A stretch of 64,000 bases of DNA, from NCBI RefSeq assembly GCF_002807055.1, contig NZ_NIXN01000001.1, positions 1,054,001 through 1,118,000 of the forward strand, written 5' to 3'. The stretch's first letter is position 1, and each line of letters opens with the position of its first letter. A program made the translations under genes and the position numbers. This DNA comes from Confluentibacter citreus (GTDB lineage: Bacteria > Bacteroidota > Bacteroidia > Flavobacteriales > Flavobacteriaceae). Below, in pieces: positions 8,770 to 18,621 of this stretch. Under the pieces are notes generated by a model. That model was not told the DNA's origin. It did no database searches and was given only the letters and a program-made list of their open reading frames with translations.

Positions 8770-10229
8770 TAGCACTAAAAGACATCTTATATAAAGTCAC
8801 TCTAAACGCTGTGGTAGGTAACACAAGCGTTGAGATTCGTACTATTGATTTCAACTCAAAAAATATAGCTGAAAATGATGTGTTTGTTGCGATTAAAGGT
8901 AGTGTTGCTGACGGACATAAGTATATCGATTCAGCCATTAAGCAAGGTGCGGTAGCTGTGATCTGTGAAAACTTGCCAGACGAATTAGTAAATGGTGTTA
9001 CCTATGTGGAAGTTGATAGTTCCAGTAAAGCTTTGGCTATTATGGCTTCAAATTTTTATGAAGAACCATCAGGGAATTTAAAATTGGTAGGTGTTACTGG
9101 TACGAATGGTAAAACAACCATAGCAACCTTGTTATACCAATTATTTAAAAATGCTGGATATAAAGTAGGCTTGCTTTCAACAGTAAAAATATTAGTAGAT
9201 AACAAAGAATATAAAGCAACTCATACCACGCCAGATTCTTTAACGATTAATAAGTATTTACAGGAAATGAATGAGGCAGGTGTGGAATTTTGTTTTATGG
9301 AAGTCAGTTCACACGGTATCCATCAACACCGAACTGAAGGGTTGCATTTTGAAGGCGGCATTTTTACCAACTTAACCCACGATCATTTGGATTATCACAA
9401 CACATTTGCTGAATACAGAGACGTTAAAAAATCGTTTTTTGATGTACTTCCTGCTAAAGCGTTTGCGCTTGTAAATATTGATGATAAAAATGGCTTGGTC
9501 ATGCTTCAAAACACCAAAGCTAGAAAATACACCTATGCCTTAAAAAGCTATGCGGATTATAAAGCTCAAATTTTAGAGAATCAATTAGGCGGTTTATTGC
9601 TGAAGTTGAATGAAAGTGAAGTTTGGACTCGCCTTATCGGCAACTTTAATGCTTACAATGTGTTGGCTATATATGCGACAGCTGAATTATTGGGACTTGA
9701 AAAAGTTGAAATTCTTCGGTTAATAAGTGGTTTGGAAAGTGTTAGTGGGCGGTTTCAATATTTTATTTCAGGTGAAAAAATAACAGCTATTGTCGATTAC
9801 GCCCATACGCCTGATGCCTTAAAAAATGTATTGGAAACGATTAACAGCATTCGCACGAATAACGAAGAATTAATAACGGTTGTTGGTTGTGGTGGCGATA
9901 GGGATAAAACCAAACGTCCTATTATGGGGCAAATAGCTTCGGCATTAAGCACCAAGGTCATTTTCACTAGTGATAATCCAAGAAGTGAAGAACCAGAGGC
10001 CATCATTAAAGAGATAGAACAAGGAGTAGAGCCACAACATTTTAAGAAAGCCCTTTCCATTACAGATAGAAGTCAGGCCATTAAAACAGCCTGTCAAATG
10101 GCGCAGCCTAACGATATTATATTAATTGCGGGCAAAGGCCATGAAACCTATCAAGAAATTAAAGGCGAGCGTTTCGATTTTGATGATTATAAAACCGTGC
10201 AAGAATTTTTAAAACAATTACAAAAATAA
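8766..10229 (+). CDS. murE: UDP-MurNAc-tripeptide synthetase MurE (meso-DAP type)
   Basis: A 487-residue Mur ligase that adds the third amino acid to UDP-MurNAc-L-Ala-D-Glu using ATP. The ATP-binding loop GVTGTNGKTT starts at G109; the motif HDHLDYH and the C-terminal VDYAHTPDAL are also present. The DNPR motif at residues 403-406 is the accepted signature for meso-diaminopimelate rather than lysine, so the peptidoglycan is predicted to be of the DAP type. It overlaps ftsI by 4 bp and directly abuts mraY. Confidence 0.97.
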   Translation: MIALKDILYKVTLNAVVGNTSVEIRTIDFNSKNIAENDVFVAIKGSVADGHKYIDSAIKQGAVAVICENLPDELVNGVTYVEVDSSSKALAIMASNFYEEPSGNLKLVGVTGTNGKTTIATLLYQLFKNAGYKVGLLSTVKILVDNKEYKATHTTPDSLTINKYLQEMNEAGVEFCFMEVSSHGIHQHRTEGLHFEGGIFTNLTHDHLDYHNTFAEYRDVKKSFFDVLPAKAFALVNIDDKNGLVMLQNTKARKYTYALKSYADYKAQILENQLGGLLLKLNESEVWTRLIGNFNAYNVLAIYATAELLGLEKVEILRLISGLESVSGRFQYFISGEKITAIVDYAHTPDALKNVLETINSIRTNNEELITVVGCGGDRDKTKRPIMGQIASALSTKVIFTSDNPRSEEPEAIIKEIEQGVEPQHFKKALSITDRSQAIKTACQMAQPNDIILIAGKGHETYQEIKGERFDFDDYKTVQEFLKQLQK

Positions 10230-11471
10230 ATGCTGTATTACTTATTTGATTATTTAGAAAAGCAATTCCAGGTACCTGGAGCAACGCTTTTTGGTTATTT
10301 AACCTTTAGGGCGGCGCTTGCTATGATTTTATCATTGCTTATTTCTACTATTTATGGTAAACGGATTATTAATTTTTTACAAAGAAAACAATTGGGTGAA
10401 ACCATTAGGGATTTAGGTCTTGAAGGTCAAAAAGAAAAGGCGGGAACACCAACAATGGGTGGTATTATCATCATTTTATCCACGCTAATTCCTGTGTTTT
10501 TGTTAGCAAAATTAGACAACACGTATATCATTTTGTTGGTAGTTACAACGCTTTGGATGGGAACTATTGGTTTTATAGATGATTATATTAAAAAATTTAA
10601 AAACGATAAAGAAGGATTAAAAGGGAAGTTCAAAATATTAGGACAAGTAGGCTTGGGAATTATTGTGGGAGCAACCTTGTATTTTAATCCCAATGTCACC
10701 ATTAAAGAGAAATTGCCTGTTGAGGTACAACGGCAAATACTTGCGGCAAACCCAAATGTCTCGGCTTCTGAATTCTTTGAAGTAGAAGAAAAGTCAACTA
10801 AAACAACCATTCCATTTGTTAAAGGAAATGAATTTGATTATGCCGATATCATCACTTGGATAAGCCCGAGATTAGATGATTATGGCTGGGTCATATTCAT
10901 TATCATCTCCATTTTCATTATTACGGCTGTATCAAACGGAGCAAACCTAACAGATGGTATTGATGGCTTGGCCGCAGGAACATCAGCCATCATAGTGCTC
11001 ACTTTGGGAATTTTTGCCTGGGTATCGGGTAACATTATTTTTTCCGATTATTTGAATATCATGTACATCCCAAGAGTAGAGGAAATAACCATTTACATAG
11101 CAGCTTTTGTGGGTGCACTTATTGGCTTTCTATGGTATAACGCTTATCCTGCGCAAGTGTTTATGGGAGATACAGGGAGTTTAACCATTGGTGGTATCAT
11201 TGCAGTTATAGCTATTGCTGTTAGAAAAGAATGGCTGATTCCTGTACTGTGCGGTATTTTTTTAGCAGAAAATCTATCGGTGGTTATGCAAGTAAGCTAT
11301 TTTAAATACACCAAAAGAAAATTTGGAGAAGGGCGACGCATTTTTAAAATGTCACCGTTGCACCATCACTATCAAAAATCAGGATATCATGAAAGTAAAA
11401 TAGTCACTCGTTTTTGGATTGTCGGTATTTTACTAGCTATTATATCTATTGTGACATTGAAAATTAGATAA
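10230..11471 (+). CDS. mraY: Phospho-MurNAc-pentapeptide transferase MraY
   Basis: A 413-residue polytopic membrane enzyme that links phospho-MurNAc-pentapeptide to undecaprenyl phosphate, making lipid I. Conserved cytoplasmic motifs are [11 protein letters not shown], the nucleophile region [19 protein letters not shown] and SPLHHHYQ. It is longer than E. coli MraY (360), mainly because of a loop of about 60 residues near residues 145-210 that contains [10 protein letters not shown], a feature I believe is shared by Bacteroidota MraY. Its ATG is immediately after the murE stop. A 63-bp gap with a small palindrome separates it from murD. Confidence 0.96.
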   Translation: MLYYLFDYLEKQFQVPGATLFGYLTFRAALAMILSLLISTIYGKRIINFLQRKQLGETIRDLGLEGQKEKAGTPTMGGIIIILSTLIPVFLLAKLDNTYIILLVVTTLWMGTIGFIDDYIKKFKNDKEGLKGKFKILGQVGLGIIVGATLYFNPNVTIKEKLPVEVQRQILAANPNVSASEFFEVEEKSTKTTIPFVKGNEFDYADIITWISPRLDDYGWVIFIIISIFIITAVSNGANLTDGIDGLAAGTSAIIVLTLGIFAWVSGNIIFSDYLNIMYIPRVEEITIYIAAFVGALIGFLWYNAYPAQVFMGDTGSLTIGGIIAVIAIAVRKEWLIPVLCGIFLAENLSVVMQVSYFKYTKRKFGEGRRIFKMSPLHHHYQKSGYHESKIVTRFWIVGILLAIISIVTLKIR

Positions 11472-11480
11472 AGTTTTGTC

Positions 11481-11500
11481 GTTCCTGCGAAAGCAGGAAT
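11481..11500. repeat. Short palindromic repeat between mraY and murD
   Basis: GTTCCTGC (11481-11488) and GCAGGAAT (11493-11500) flank a GAAA tetraloop, forming a compact stem-loop. A related palindrome occurs at 21210-21229. It is the only sizeable insertion between genes in the mraZ-ftsQ stretch. It lacks a T-run, so it is more likely a dispersed REP-like repeat or RNA-processing site than a terminator. Confidence 0.6.
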
Positions 11501-11534
11501 CTATAAAAGCAGATAAAAAAAAATTGGTGAATTC

Positions 11535-12872
11535 GTGGCAAAACAAAGATTAGTCATATTAGGAGGAGGCGAAAGCGGTGTTGGAACAGCACTTTTGGGA
11601 AAGGAAAAAGGCTTTGACGTTTTTGTGTCCGATAAGGGAAAAATTAAAGAAAAATATAAAGAAGTTCTTATACATAATGAGATTGAATGGGAAGAAGAAA
11701 AGCATTCTGAAGGAAAAATACTGAATGCAAACATCGTTATGAAAAGCCCAGGAATTCCTGATAAAGCACCTTTGGTAAAGACCATTCGTGAAAAAGGGAT
11801 TCTTGTGGTTTCTGAAATTGAATTTGCAGCAAAATATACCAATGCAACAATTATAGGCATAACGGGAAGCAATGGTAAAACAACTACAGCAACCCTGACG
11901 CACCATATTTTAAAGCAAGAGTTGGAAGTAGGTTTGGCAGGTAATATTGGCGACAGTTTTGCAAAACAGATTCTGGAGAACGATTATCCAAACTATGTGT
12001 TGGAGATTAGCAGCTTTCAGTTAGATGATATTGTGGATTTTAAACCACACATCGCAGTAATAACTAATATAACACCCGATCATTTAGATAGATATGATTA
12101 TAAGTTCGAGAATTATATAGCTTCTAAATTCAGGATAATCATGAATCAAACCAAAGATGATTACTTGATTTATGATGCTGATGATGAAATCATAAACAAT
12201 CATTTAAAAGAACACCCAATTCAATCAAAATTATTGCCTTTTTCATTAACAAAGACTATTGAAAATGGCGCGTATTTAAAAGATAATAACATAATAATAA
12301 CAATAGACAATAACCAAATAATTATGTCAACAACAAACCTAGCATTAGAGGGTAAGCACAATATTAAAAACGCCATGGCTGCATCAACAGCTGCACATTT
12401 ATTGAAAATAAGAAAACAAACCATTCGGGAATGTTTGGAAAATTTTCAAGGTGTAGAGCATCGGTTGGAACATGTGTTGAAAATTAATAAAGTGCAATAC
12501 ATCAACGATTCTAAAGCTACCAATGTTAATTCTACTTACTATGCTTTAGAAAGTATGGATTCACCGACGGTTTGGATTGTTGGAGGTGTTGATAAAGGTA
12601 ATAATTATGAAGAATTGTTCCCGTTTGTTAATGAAAAAGTAAAAGCCATCATTTGTTTGGGTGTTGATAATGAAAAGCTTTTTAACACTTTTGGCAATAT
12701 GGTTGATATTATTGTGGAAACACAATTTATGAGTGAAGCTGTAAAAATAGCATACAAAATAGCCGAGGCTGGCGATACCGTTTTGTTATCGCCAGCTTGT
12801 GCCAGTTTCGATTTGTTTGAAAATTACGAAGATAGAGGACGTCAATTTAAAAACGCCGTTAGAAATTTATAA
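11535..12872 (+). CDS. murD: UDP-MurNAc-L-alanine--D-glutamate ligase MurD
   Basis: A 445-residue Mur ligase that adds D-glutamate to UDP-MurNAc-L-Ala. An N-terminal Rossmann-like loop (LGGGESGVG, residues 8-16) binds the uridine nucleotide. The ATP loop GITGSNGKTTTA starts near residue 109, followed by NITPDHLDRY and the C-terminal YINDSKATNVNST. The start is GTG at 11535, giving MAKQRLVILGGGESG, which matches the conserved N-terminus. The stop is 3 bp before ftsW. Confidence 0.96.
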   Translation: MAKQRLVILGGGESGVGTALLGKEKGFDVFVSDKGKIKEKYKEVLIHNEIEWEEEKHSEGKILNANIVMKSPGIPDKAPLVKTIREKGILVVSEIEFAAKYTNATIIGITGSNGKTTTATLTHHILKQELEVGLAGNIGDSFAKQILENDYPNYVLEISSFQLDDIVDFKPHIAVITNITPDHLDRYDYKFENYIASKFRIIMNQTKDDYLIYDADDEIINNHLKEHPIQSKLLPFSLTKTIENGAYLKDNNIIITIDNNQIIMSTTNLALEGKHNIKNAMAASTAAHLLKIRKQTIRECLENFQGVEHRLEHVLKINKVQYINDSKATNVNSTYYALESMDSPTVWIVGGVDKGNNYEELFPFVNEKVKAIICLGVDNEKLFNTFGNMVDIIVETQFMSEAVKIAYKIAEAGDTVLLSPACASFDLFENYEDRGRQFKNAVRNL

Positions 12873-12875
12873 AAA

Positions 12876-14072
12876 ATGTTAAAAGCACTATTTGAAAATA
12901 TAAAAGGAGACAGGCTTATTTGGGCCATCGTTGCTTTGTTGGCAATTTTATCCTTTTTACCTGTTTACAGTGCTTCAAGTGACTTGGCTTACGATAGAGG
13001 GGAAGGCAATACGTTTGTCTTTTTTGTAAAACATTTTATGCATCTTTTTTTAGGATTCGGGATTATGTATGGTGTTCATAAAATTCCCTATCGATATTTT
13101 AGAGGGTTATCTTTGGTTATGATGCCAGTTGTGTTGGTTTTACTAGTTATTACAATGATGCAAGGAACTGTCATGGGGGGTGCGAGTGCCAGTAGATGGA
13201 TTCAAATACCAATTGTTGGTATGTCGTTTCAAACATCCACGTTTGCATTGGTAGTTCTTATGGTGTATGTAGCGCGTTATATGTCTAAAATAAAGGACAA
13301 GGAAATAACTTTTAAGTCAACGATCATTCCGCTTTGGACTCCCGTTTTTTTAGTGTTAGCATTGATATTGCCATCTAACTTTTCTACAGCAGCTATTATA
13401 TTTTTAATGGTATCAATATTGGTGTTTATTGGAGGCTACCCCATCCGTTATTTAGGAATTATTATAGGTTCTGGAATGGTTGCTTTAGTAATCTTTATTA
13501 TGGCGGCTAAATTAACAACAGGGCCGCTAAACGTTAAAGTAACAACTTGGGAAAATAGGATTTTAAACTATGCTAATGATGAAGTCACCGAAGCCGATTA
13601 TCAAATTGAAAAAGCAAAAATAGCCATTGCTTCAGGAGGTATTCAAGGGTTGGGGCCCGGGAAAAGTATTCAGAAGAATTTTTTGCCACAATCGTCATCC
13701 GATTTCATTTTCGCAATCATCATTGAAGAATATGGATTAATTGGGGGTGTTGGTTTAGTAGTGTTATATCTGTGGTTATTGTTCAGAATAGTTATTGTGG
13801 CACAAAAATCTGATACGGTATTTGGCAAACTTTTAGTTTTAGGGGTAGGCTTACCCATTATTTTTCAAGCATTAATAAATATGGGAGTTGCGGTAGAGTT
13901 ATTTCCTGTAACAGGACAAACGCTTCCATTGATAAGTAGTGGAGGAACATCCATTTGGATGACTTGTTTGGCAATAGGCATCATTCTAAGTGTAAGTGCA
14001 AAAAGAGAAGAAATTAAGGAACAAGAATATATGGAAGAGAATCCGTTGGAAATTCTATCGGAAACAATTTAA
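12876..14072 (+). CDS. ftsW: Septal peptidoglycan polymerase FtsW (SEDS family)
   Basis: A 398-residue SEDS-family membrane protein with about ten hydrophobic segments. SEDS glycosyltransferases polymerise lipid II into glycan strands, FtsW with FtsI at the septum. Family motifs visible are GASASRWIQIP in the first periplasmic region, GIQGLGPGKSIQKNFLPQSSSDFIFAIIIEE and the late VTGQTLPLISSGGTS. RodA has the same fold; the position between murD and murG in the division cluster identifies this copy as FtsW. Confidence 0.95.
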   Translation: MLKALFENIKGDRLIWAIVALLAILSFLPVYSASSDLAYDRGEGNTFVFFVKHFMHLFLGFGIMYGVHKIPYRYFRGLSLVMMPVVLVLLVITMMQGTVMGGASASRWIQIPIVGMSFQTSTFALVVLMVYVARYMSKIKDKEITFKSTIIPLWTPVFLVLALILPSNFSTAAIIFLMVSILVFIGGYPIRYLGIIIGSGMVALVIFIMAAKLTTGPLNVKVTTWENRILNYANDEVTEADYQIEKAKIAIASGGIQGLGPGKSIQKNFLPQSSSDFIFAIIIEEYGLIGGVGLVVLYLWLLFRIVIVAQKSDTVFGKLLVLGVGLPIIFQALINMGVAVELFPVTGQTLPLISSGGTSIWMTCLAIGIILSVSAKREEIKEQEYMEENPLEILSETI

Positions 14073-14078
14073 TAATAC

Positions 14079-15188
14079 ATGACAAAGAACAAAACATATA
14101 AAATTATTCTCTCAGGAGGCGGTACTGGTGGTCACATATACCCAGCCATTGCCATTGCTAACGAATTAAAATCTCGTTTTCCTAATGCAGAGTTTTTATT
14201 TGTTGGCGCCCAAGATAGAATGGAAATGGAAAAAGTGCCACACGCGGGTTATAACATTAAAGGGCTGTGGATATCGGGCATTCAGCGAAAGCTAACGATT
14301 AAAAATCTGATTTTTCCTTTCAAATTGATTAGTAGTTTAGTTAAAGCTAGAAGTATAATAAATGAGTTTAAGCCAGATGTGGTTATTGGAACAGGTGGTT
14401 TTGCTAGTGGACCATTATTAAATGTTGCAGCTTCCAAAAAAATACCAACGCTTATTCAAGAGCAAAATTCATACCCAGGAATCACCAATAAACTATTAGG
14501 AAAAAAAGTGAATAAAATATGTGTGGCATATGAAGGACTGGAGCGTTTTTTCCCGAAAGATAAAATCATAATAACTGGTAATCCTTTGCGTAAAGGATTA
14601 TTGGATGTGGATTCTAAAACAGTGGAAGCTAAAAACTTTTTCAATTTAAAGCATGGTAAATATACCCTTTTGGTTCTAGGGGGAAGTTTAGGTGCCAGAC
14701 GAATCAATCAATTGATAGAAAGTAAATTGGATTTTTTAAGCACGCAAAATGTTCAGGTTATTTGGCAATGTGGTAAGCTTTATTATCAACAATATAAAAT
14801 TTATAGCCATACCAAAGATGTTCAGGTATATGAATTTTTAAATAATATGGATTTCGCTTATGCTGCGGCAGATATCGTGATTTCTAGAGCGGGAGCTATT
14901 TCGGTATCAGAATTATGTGTGGTGGGTAAGCCAGTCATATTCATACCATCCCCGAATGTTGCTGAAGACCATCAAACAAAAAATGCCATGGCCATTGTAG
15001 ATAAGAATGCAGCCATGATTATTAAAGAAGAAGATTTAGATGCCGATTTTGAAAATAAATTTTCTCAGCTTATAGCATCTGCAGAGAAGCAAAAGCAATT
15101 AGGGGCCAATATAAAAAAGTTAGCATTGGTAAATTCAACAAATGAAATTGCAGATGAGGTTGTAAAGTTACTAGAAGGACAGAAATGA
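14079..15188 (+). CDS. murG: Undecaprenyl-diphospho-MurNAc-pentapeptide GlcNAc transferase MurG
   Basis: A 369-residue GT-B glycosyltransferase that converts lipid I to lipid II at the cytoplasmic face. The N-terminal lipid I/membrane-binding loop [11 protein letters not shown] is near residue 13. The second domain has [22 protein letters not shown] and [14 protein letters not shown], which contact UDP-GlcNAc. Length is normal. The stop overlaps the murC ATG by 4 bp, implying coupled translation of the last precursor step with the first ligase. Confidence 0.97.
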   Translation: MTKNKTYKIILSGGGTGGHIYPAIAIANELKSRFPNAEFLFVGAQDRMEMEKVPHAGYNIKGLWISGIQRKLTIKNLIFPFKLISSLVKARSIINEFKPDVVIGTGGFASGPLLNVAASKKIPTLIQEQNSYPGITNKLLGKKVNKICVAYEGLERFFPKDKIIITGNPLRKGLLDVDSKTVEAKNFFNLKHGKYTLLVLGGSLGARRINQLIESKLDFLSTQNVQVIWQCGKLYYQQYKIYSHTKDVQVYEFLNNMDFAYAAADIVISRAGAISVSELCVVGKPVIFIPSPNVAEDHQTKNAMAIVDKNAAMIIKEEDLDADFENKFSQLIASAEKQKQLGANIKKLALVNSTNEIADEVVKLLEGQK

Positions 15189-16537
15189 ATTTAAACAACA
15201 TACATAGCGTTTATTTTATAGGCATAGGCGGCATAGGCATGAGTGCGCTTGCTAGATATTTTAAAGCGAATAATAAACAAGTTGGTGGTTATGATAAAAC
15301 ACCAACGGATATTACAAATGATTTAACAGATTTAGGTATCCAAATTCATTTTGAAGATGCTGTTGAAGCTATTGAATTATCATTTTTAAATCCAGAGACC
15401 ACTTTAGTGGTTTATACACCCGCCATTCCTAAAGGCCATTCAGAATTAAACTATTTTATAAATAACGGTTTTCATGTTTTAAAACGGTCCCAAATATTAG
15501 GGTTAATCACCGAAAACACATTTTGTTTAGCCGTTGCTGGCACACATGGTAAAACAACTACAACAAGTATTCTTGGGCATTTAATGAAGGAATGTAATGT
15601 GCCGCTAACTGCTTTTTTAGGAGGCATCAGTGAAAATTATAATTCCAATTTAATTTTGAATGGCACAGAGGTTTCGGTTGTTGAAGCAGATGAATTTGAT
15701 CGTTCGTTTTTAACCTTGTCGCCCAATATGGCGTGCATCACATCGATGGATGCCGATCATTTGGATATTTATGGAAATGCTGAAGCCTTAAAGGAATCGT
15801 TCGTTGCTTTTTCAAAACGAGTTAAGGAACATGGAAAATTATTTGTTAAAAACGGATTGCCCATAAAAGGAATTACGTATGGTATTGAAGACGATTCAGA
15901 TTATACCATTCAAAATATAAAAATAGAAAATGGCACGTATGTTTTTGATGTGAAGACACCAAAATCTGTGCTTGAAAATTTAAAATTTAACCTGCCCGGT
16001 AGGCATAATTTGTCGAATGCATTAATAGCCTTGGCGATGTCGTTAGAATATGGTTGCCCACACCAACAACTCATCAAAGCTTTAGTATCTTATAAAGGGG
16101 TTAAAAGACGATTTACATATCAAATAAAAACAGAAAATCTGGTTTATATTGATGATTATGCGCATCATCCAGAGGAAATTAATGCTGTACACCAAGCGGT
16201 TAGGGAAATGTATCCTAATAAAAAAGTTGTAGCCATTTTTCAACCACATTTATACAGTAGAACGAGGGATTTTATTGATGATTTTGCCAAAAGCCTATCC
16301 CAGTTTGATGAGGTCTTGTTATTGGATATTTATCCCGCTAGAGAACTTCCAATTGAAGGTGTAACCTCGGCATGGTTATTAAGCAAAATAGAAAATAAAA
16401 ATAAAAAATTAGTAAGTAAAGCTGAACTAATTTCTAAAATAAAGGAAAGTAATGCCCAAGTGATTTTAACTATTGGAGCAGGTGATATCGGCGAAGAAGT
16501 AAAACAAATTAAAAAAGAATTAAGCGTTGCGAGTTAA
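15185..16537 (+). CDS. murC: UDP-MurNAc--L-alanine ligase MurC
   Basis: A 450-residue Mur ligase adding L-alanine to UDP-MurNAc, the first step of stem-peptide assembly. The nucleotide-sugar loop [13 protein letters not shown] is at residues 13-25 and the ATP loop [11 protein letters not shown] near residue 119. DADHLDIYG and [11 protein letters not shown] confirm the family. The 4-bp overlap with murG and 11-bp overlap with ftsQ place it firmly in the operon. Confidence 0.97.
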   Translation: MNLNNIHSVYFIGIGGIGMSALARYFKANNKQVGGYDKTPTDITNDLTDLGIQIHFEDAVEAIELSFLNPETTLVVYTPAIPKGHSELNYFINNGFHVLKRSQILGLITENTFCLAVAGTHGKTTTTSILGHLMKECNVPLTAFLGGISENYNSNLILNGTEVSVVEADEFDRSFLTLSPNMACITSMDADHLDIYGNAEALKESFVAFSKRVKEHGKLFVKNGLPIKGITYGIEDDSDYTIQNIKIENGTYVFDVKTPKSVLENLKFNLPGRHNLSNALIALAMSLEYGCPHQQLIKALVSYKGVKRRFTYQIKTENLVYIDDYAHHPEEINAVHQAVREMYPNKKVVAIFQPHLYSRTRDFIDDFAKSLSQFDEVLLLDIYPARELPIEGVTSAWLLSKIENKNKKLVSKAELISKIKESNAQVILTIGAGDIGEEVKQIKKELSVAS

Positions 16538-17246
16538 TTGGAATTACATAAAAATGATAGTGCTGCTAGGTTTAGTGGTTTTCTTGTATGCCTTTGCATC
16601 CAGTAGAAATGCCGTTAGAAAAGTATCACAACCTAACATACAATTTGTTGGGGATAACAATCTTTTTATCACCTACGAAACTGTTAGTAAATTGTTAATA
16701 CAAAATTATGGCGATGTAAAAAATATGCCTAAAGAAACTTTAGATTTGAATGTATTAGAGCGCGCCCTGAATTCTAACCCAATGATTAAATCGGCTGAAG
16801 TGTATGTTGCTGTAAATGGTACACTTACCGCTGAAATCGAACAAAAAAGACCAATTGCTAGAGTGAGTACGAATGCGTCGTATTATATTGATGACGAAGG
16901 TTTTTATATGCCATTGTCATCAAATTATTCGTCCAGAGTGCCCCTTGTTACAGGATATGTTGAAAAAAATAATTTAAAAAATGTATTTACTGTTGCAAGT
17001 AAAATTGAAAGTGACGAGTTTTTAAAAAAGAATGTTGTTGAAATTCATCAAGATGAGAATAAAGTTATTTATTTAAAATTAAGGCAATGCCATTTTTTAG
17101 TTCAATTGGGCAGTGTTGATTTTCTGGATAAAAAAGTAAATAACCTAAAAGCATTTTACCAAAAGAGTTTAAAAGAAAAAACACTTAATAATTACAGTAA
17201 AGTTAATTTACAATTTGATAATCAGGTAGTATGTACCAAAACGTAG
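16527..17246 (+). CDS. ftsQ: Cell-division protein FtsQ
   Basis: A 239-residue bitopic protein: short cytoplasmic N-terminus, one membrane helix (MIVLLGLVVFLYAFAS, about residues 10-25) and a periplasmic POTRA-like plus beta domain. FtsQ recruits FtsL/B and later divisome proteins. Sequence identity in this family is low, but position between murC and ftsA and topology are diagnostic. The start is TTG at 16527 inside murC; the alternative ATG at 16554 would remove the basic residues before the helix. The stop is 3 bp before ftsA. Confidence 0.9.
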   Translation: MRVNWNYIKMIVLLGLVVFLYAFASSRNAVRKVSQPNIQFVGDNNLFITYETVSKLLIQNYGDVKNMPKETLDLNVLERALNSNPMIKSAEVYVAVNGTLTAEIEQKRPIARVSTNASYYIDDEGFYMPLSSNYSSRVPLVTGYVEKNNLKNVFTVASKIESDEFLKKNVVEIHQDENKVIYLKLRQCHFLVQLGSVDFLDKKVNNLKAFYQKSLKEKTLNNYSKVNLQFDNQVVCTKT

Positions 17247-17249
17247 ACT

Positions 17250-18566
17250 ATGGATCATAATATAGCAGTAGGATTAGACATAGGAACCACAAAAATTGTG
17301 GCAATGATTGGTCGTAAGAATGAATACGGCAAGCTTGAAATTTTAGGTATAGGCAAATCTAAAAGTTTGGGTGTACACCGTGGCGTGGTTAATAACATTA
17401 CTCAAACCATTCAATCCATACAGCAAGCTATTCAAGAAGCTGAAGCTTCTGCCGAAATGAAGATTGAAGGTGTTACAGTTGGTATTGCGGGACAACACAT
17501 ACGTAGTTTACAACATAGTGATTATATAACTAGGCCTAATTCAGATTTGGTTATTGATGAAGAGGATATTGACAGACTTATCAATCAGGTACATAAACTA
17601 GTGATGTTGCCTGGTGAAGAGATTATTCATGTATTGCCGCAAGAATATAAAATAGATGGACAGGCTGAAATTAAAGAGCCTATTGGCATGTATGGTGGTA
17701 GGTTGGAAGCTAATTTCCATGTAGTGGTTGGGCAGGTATCTTCCATCAGAAACGTTGGGCGTTGCGTGCAAAGTTCTGGATTGAATTTAGAAGGCATTAC
17801 CTTAGAGCCACTGGCATCAGCAAATGCGGTGTTAAGTCAAGAAGAAAAAGAAGCCGGTGTAGCATTAATAGATATAGGAGGTGGAACCACCGATTTAGCC
17901 ATTTTTCGAGATGGTATCATTCGGCATACAGCCGTGATTCCGTTTGGGGGAAATGTTATTACAGAAGACATTAAAGAAGGCTGCTCCATCATAGAAAAGC
18001 AAGCCGAATTATTAAAAATAAAATTTGGGTCTGCTTGGCCCGGAGAAAACAAAGAGAACGAGATTGTTTCCATTCCAGGACTCAGAGGAAGAGAACCAAA
18101 AGAAATTACCTTAAAAAATCTGTCCAAAATAATTCATGCACGTGTTGTAGAAATTATTGAACAAGTGTACGTGGAGATTAAAAATTATGGGCATGAAGAG
18201 CAAAAGAAAAAGCTAATAGCCGGTATTGTTTTAACAGGTGGAGGTGCTCAATTAAAGCATCTTAAACAATTAGTAGAGTATATTACCGGTATGGATACCA
18301 GAATAGGGTATCCTAACGAGCATTTGGCAGGTGATAGTGATGAGGAAATAACAAGTCCTTTATTTGCAACAGCTGTTGGTTTGGTTTTAGATGGTATCAA
18401 ACGCAACGAAAGAAAGAAAATAGAATTAAAAGAAAAATTGGCCCCTAAAGCAGCTGAACAAGAAAAGCAAGAAGAAAAACCTGTTGAAAAACCAGCCAAA
18501 GAACGACGTTCGTTTCTAGATAAGTTAACCGAAAGAGTTAAAGATTTTTTAGATAACGCAGAATAA
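17250..18566 (+). CDS. ftsA: Cell-division protein FtsA
   Basis: A 438-residue actin-like ATPase that tethers FtsZ to the membrane. Phosphate-1 motif GLDIGTTKIVAMIG (residues 8-21), phosphate-2 LIDIGGGTTDLAIF and adenosine motif GIVLTGGGAQL are present, with the 1C (SHS2-like) insertion between them. The C-terminus has a charged Glu/Lys/Pro-rich linker and ends in an amphipathic helix (RRSFLDKLTERVKDFLDNAE), the expected membrane-targeting sequence. It is followed 55 bp later by ftsZ. Confidence 0.97.
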   Translation: MDHNIAVGLDIGTTKIVAMIGRKNEYGKLEILGIGKSKSLGVHRGVVNNITQTIQSIQQAIQEAEASAEMKIEGVTVGIAGQHIRSLQHSDYITRPNSDLVIDEEDIDRLINQVHKLVMLPGEEIIHVLPQEYKIDGQAEIKEPIGMYGGRLEANFHVVVGQVSSIRNVGRCVQSSGLNLEGITLEPLASANAVLSQEEKEAGVALIDIGGGTTDLAIFRDGIIRHTAVIPFGGNVITEDIKEGCSIIEKQAELLKIKFGSAWPGENKENEIVSIPGLRGREPKEITLKNLSKIIHARVVEIIEQVYVEIKNYGHEEQKKKLIAGIVLTGGGAQLKHLKQLVEYITGMDTRIGYPNEHLAGDSDEEITSPLFATAVGLVLDGIKRNERKKIELKEKLAPKAAEQEKQEEKPVEKPAKERRSFLDKLTERVKDFLDNAE

Positions 18567-18621
18567 TAAATCCATTGAATTAAAAAAATATAAAGTATCA
18601 AACCCCAGTAAAACAGAATTT

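Noticed and set aside
11501-11906. Minus-strand open frames of 115-123 codons opposite the murD start
   Set aside because: They lie entirely over murD's conserved N-terminus and show no motif or promoter.
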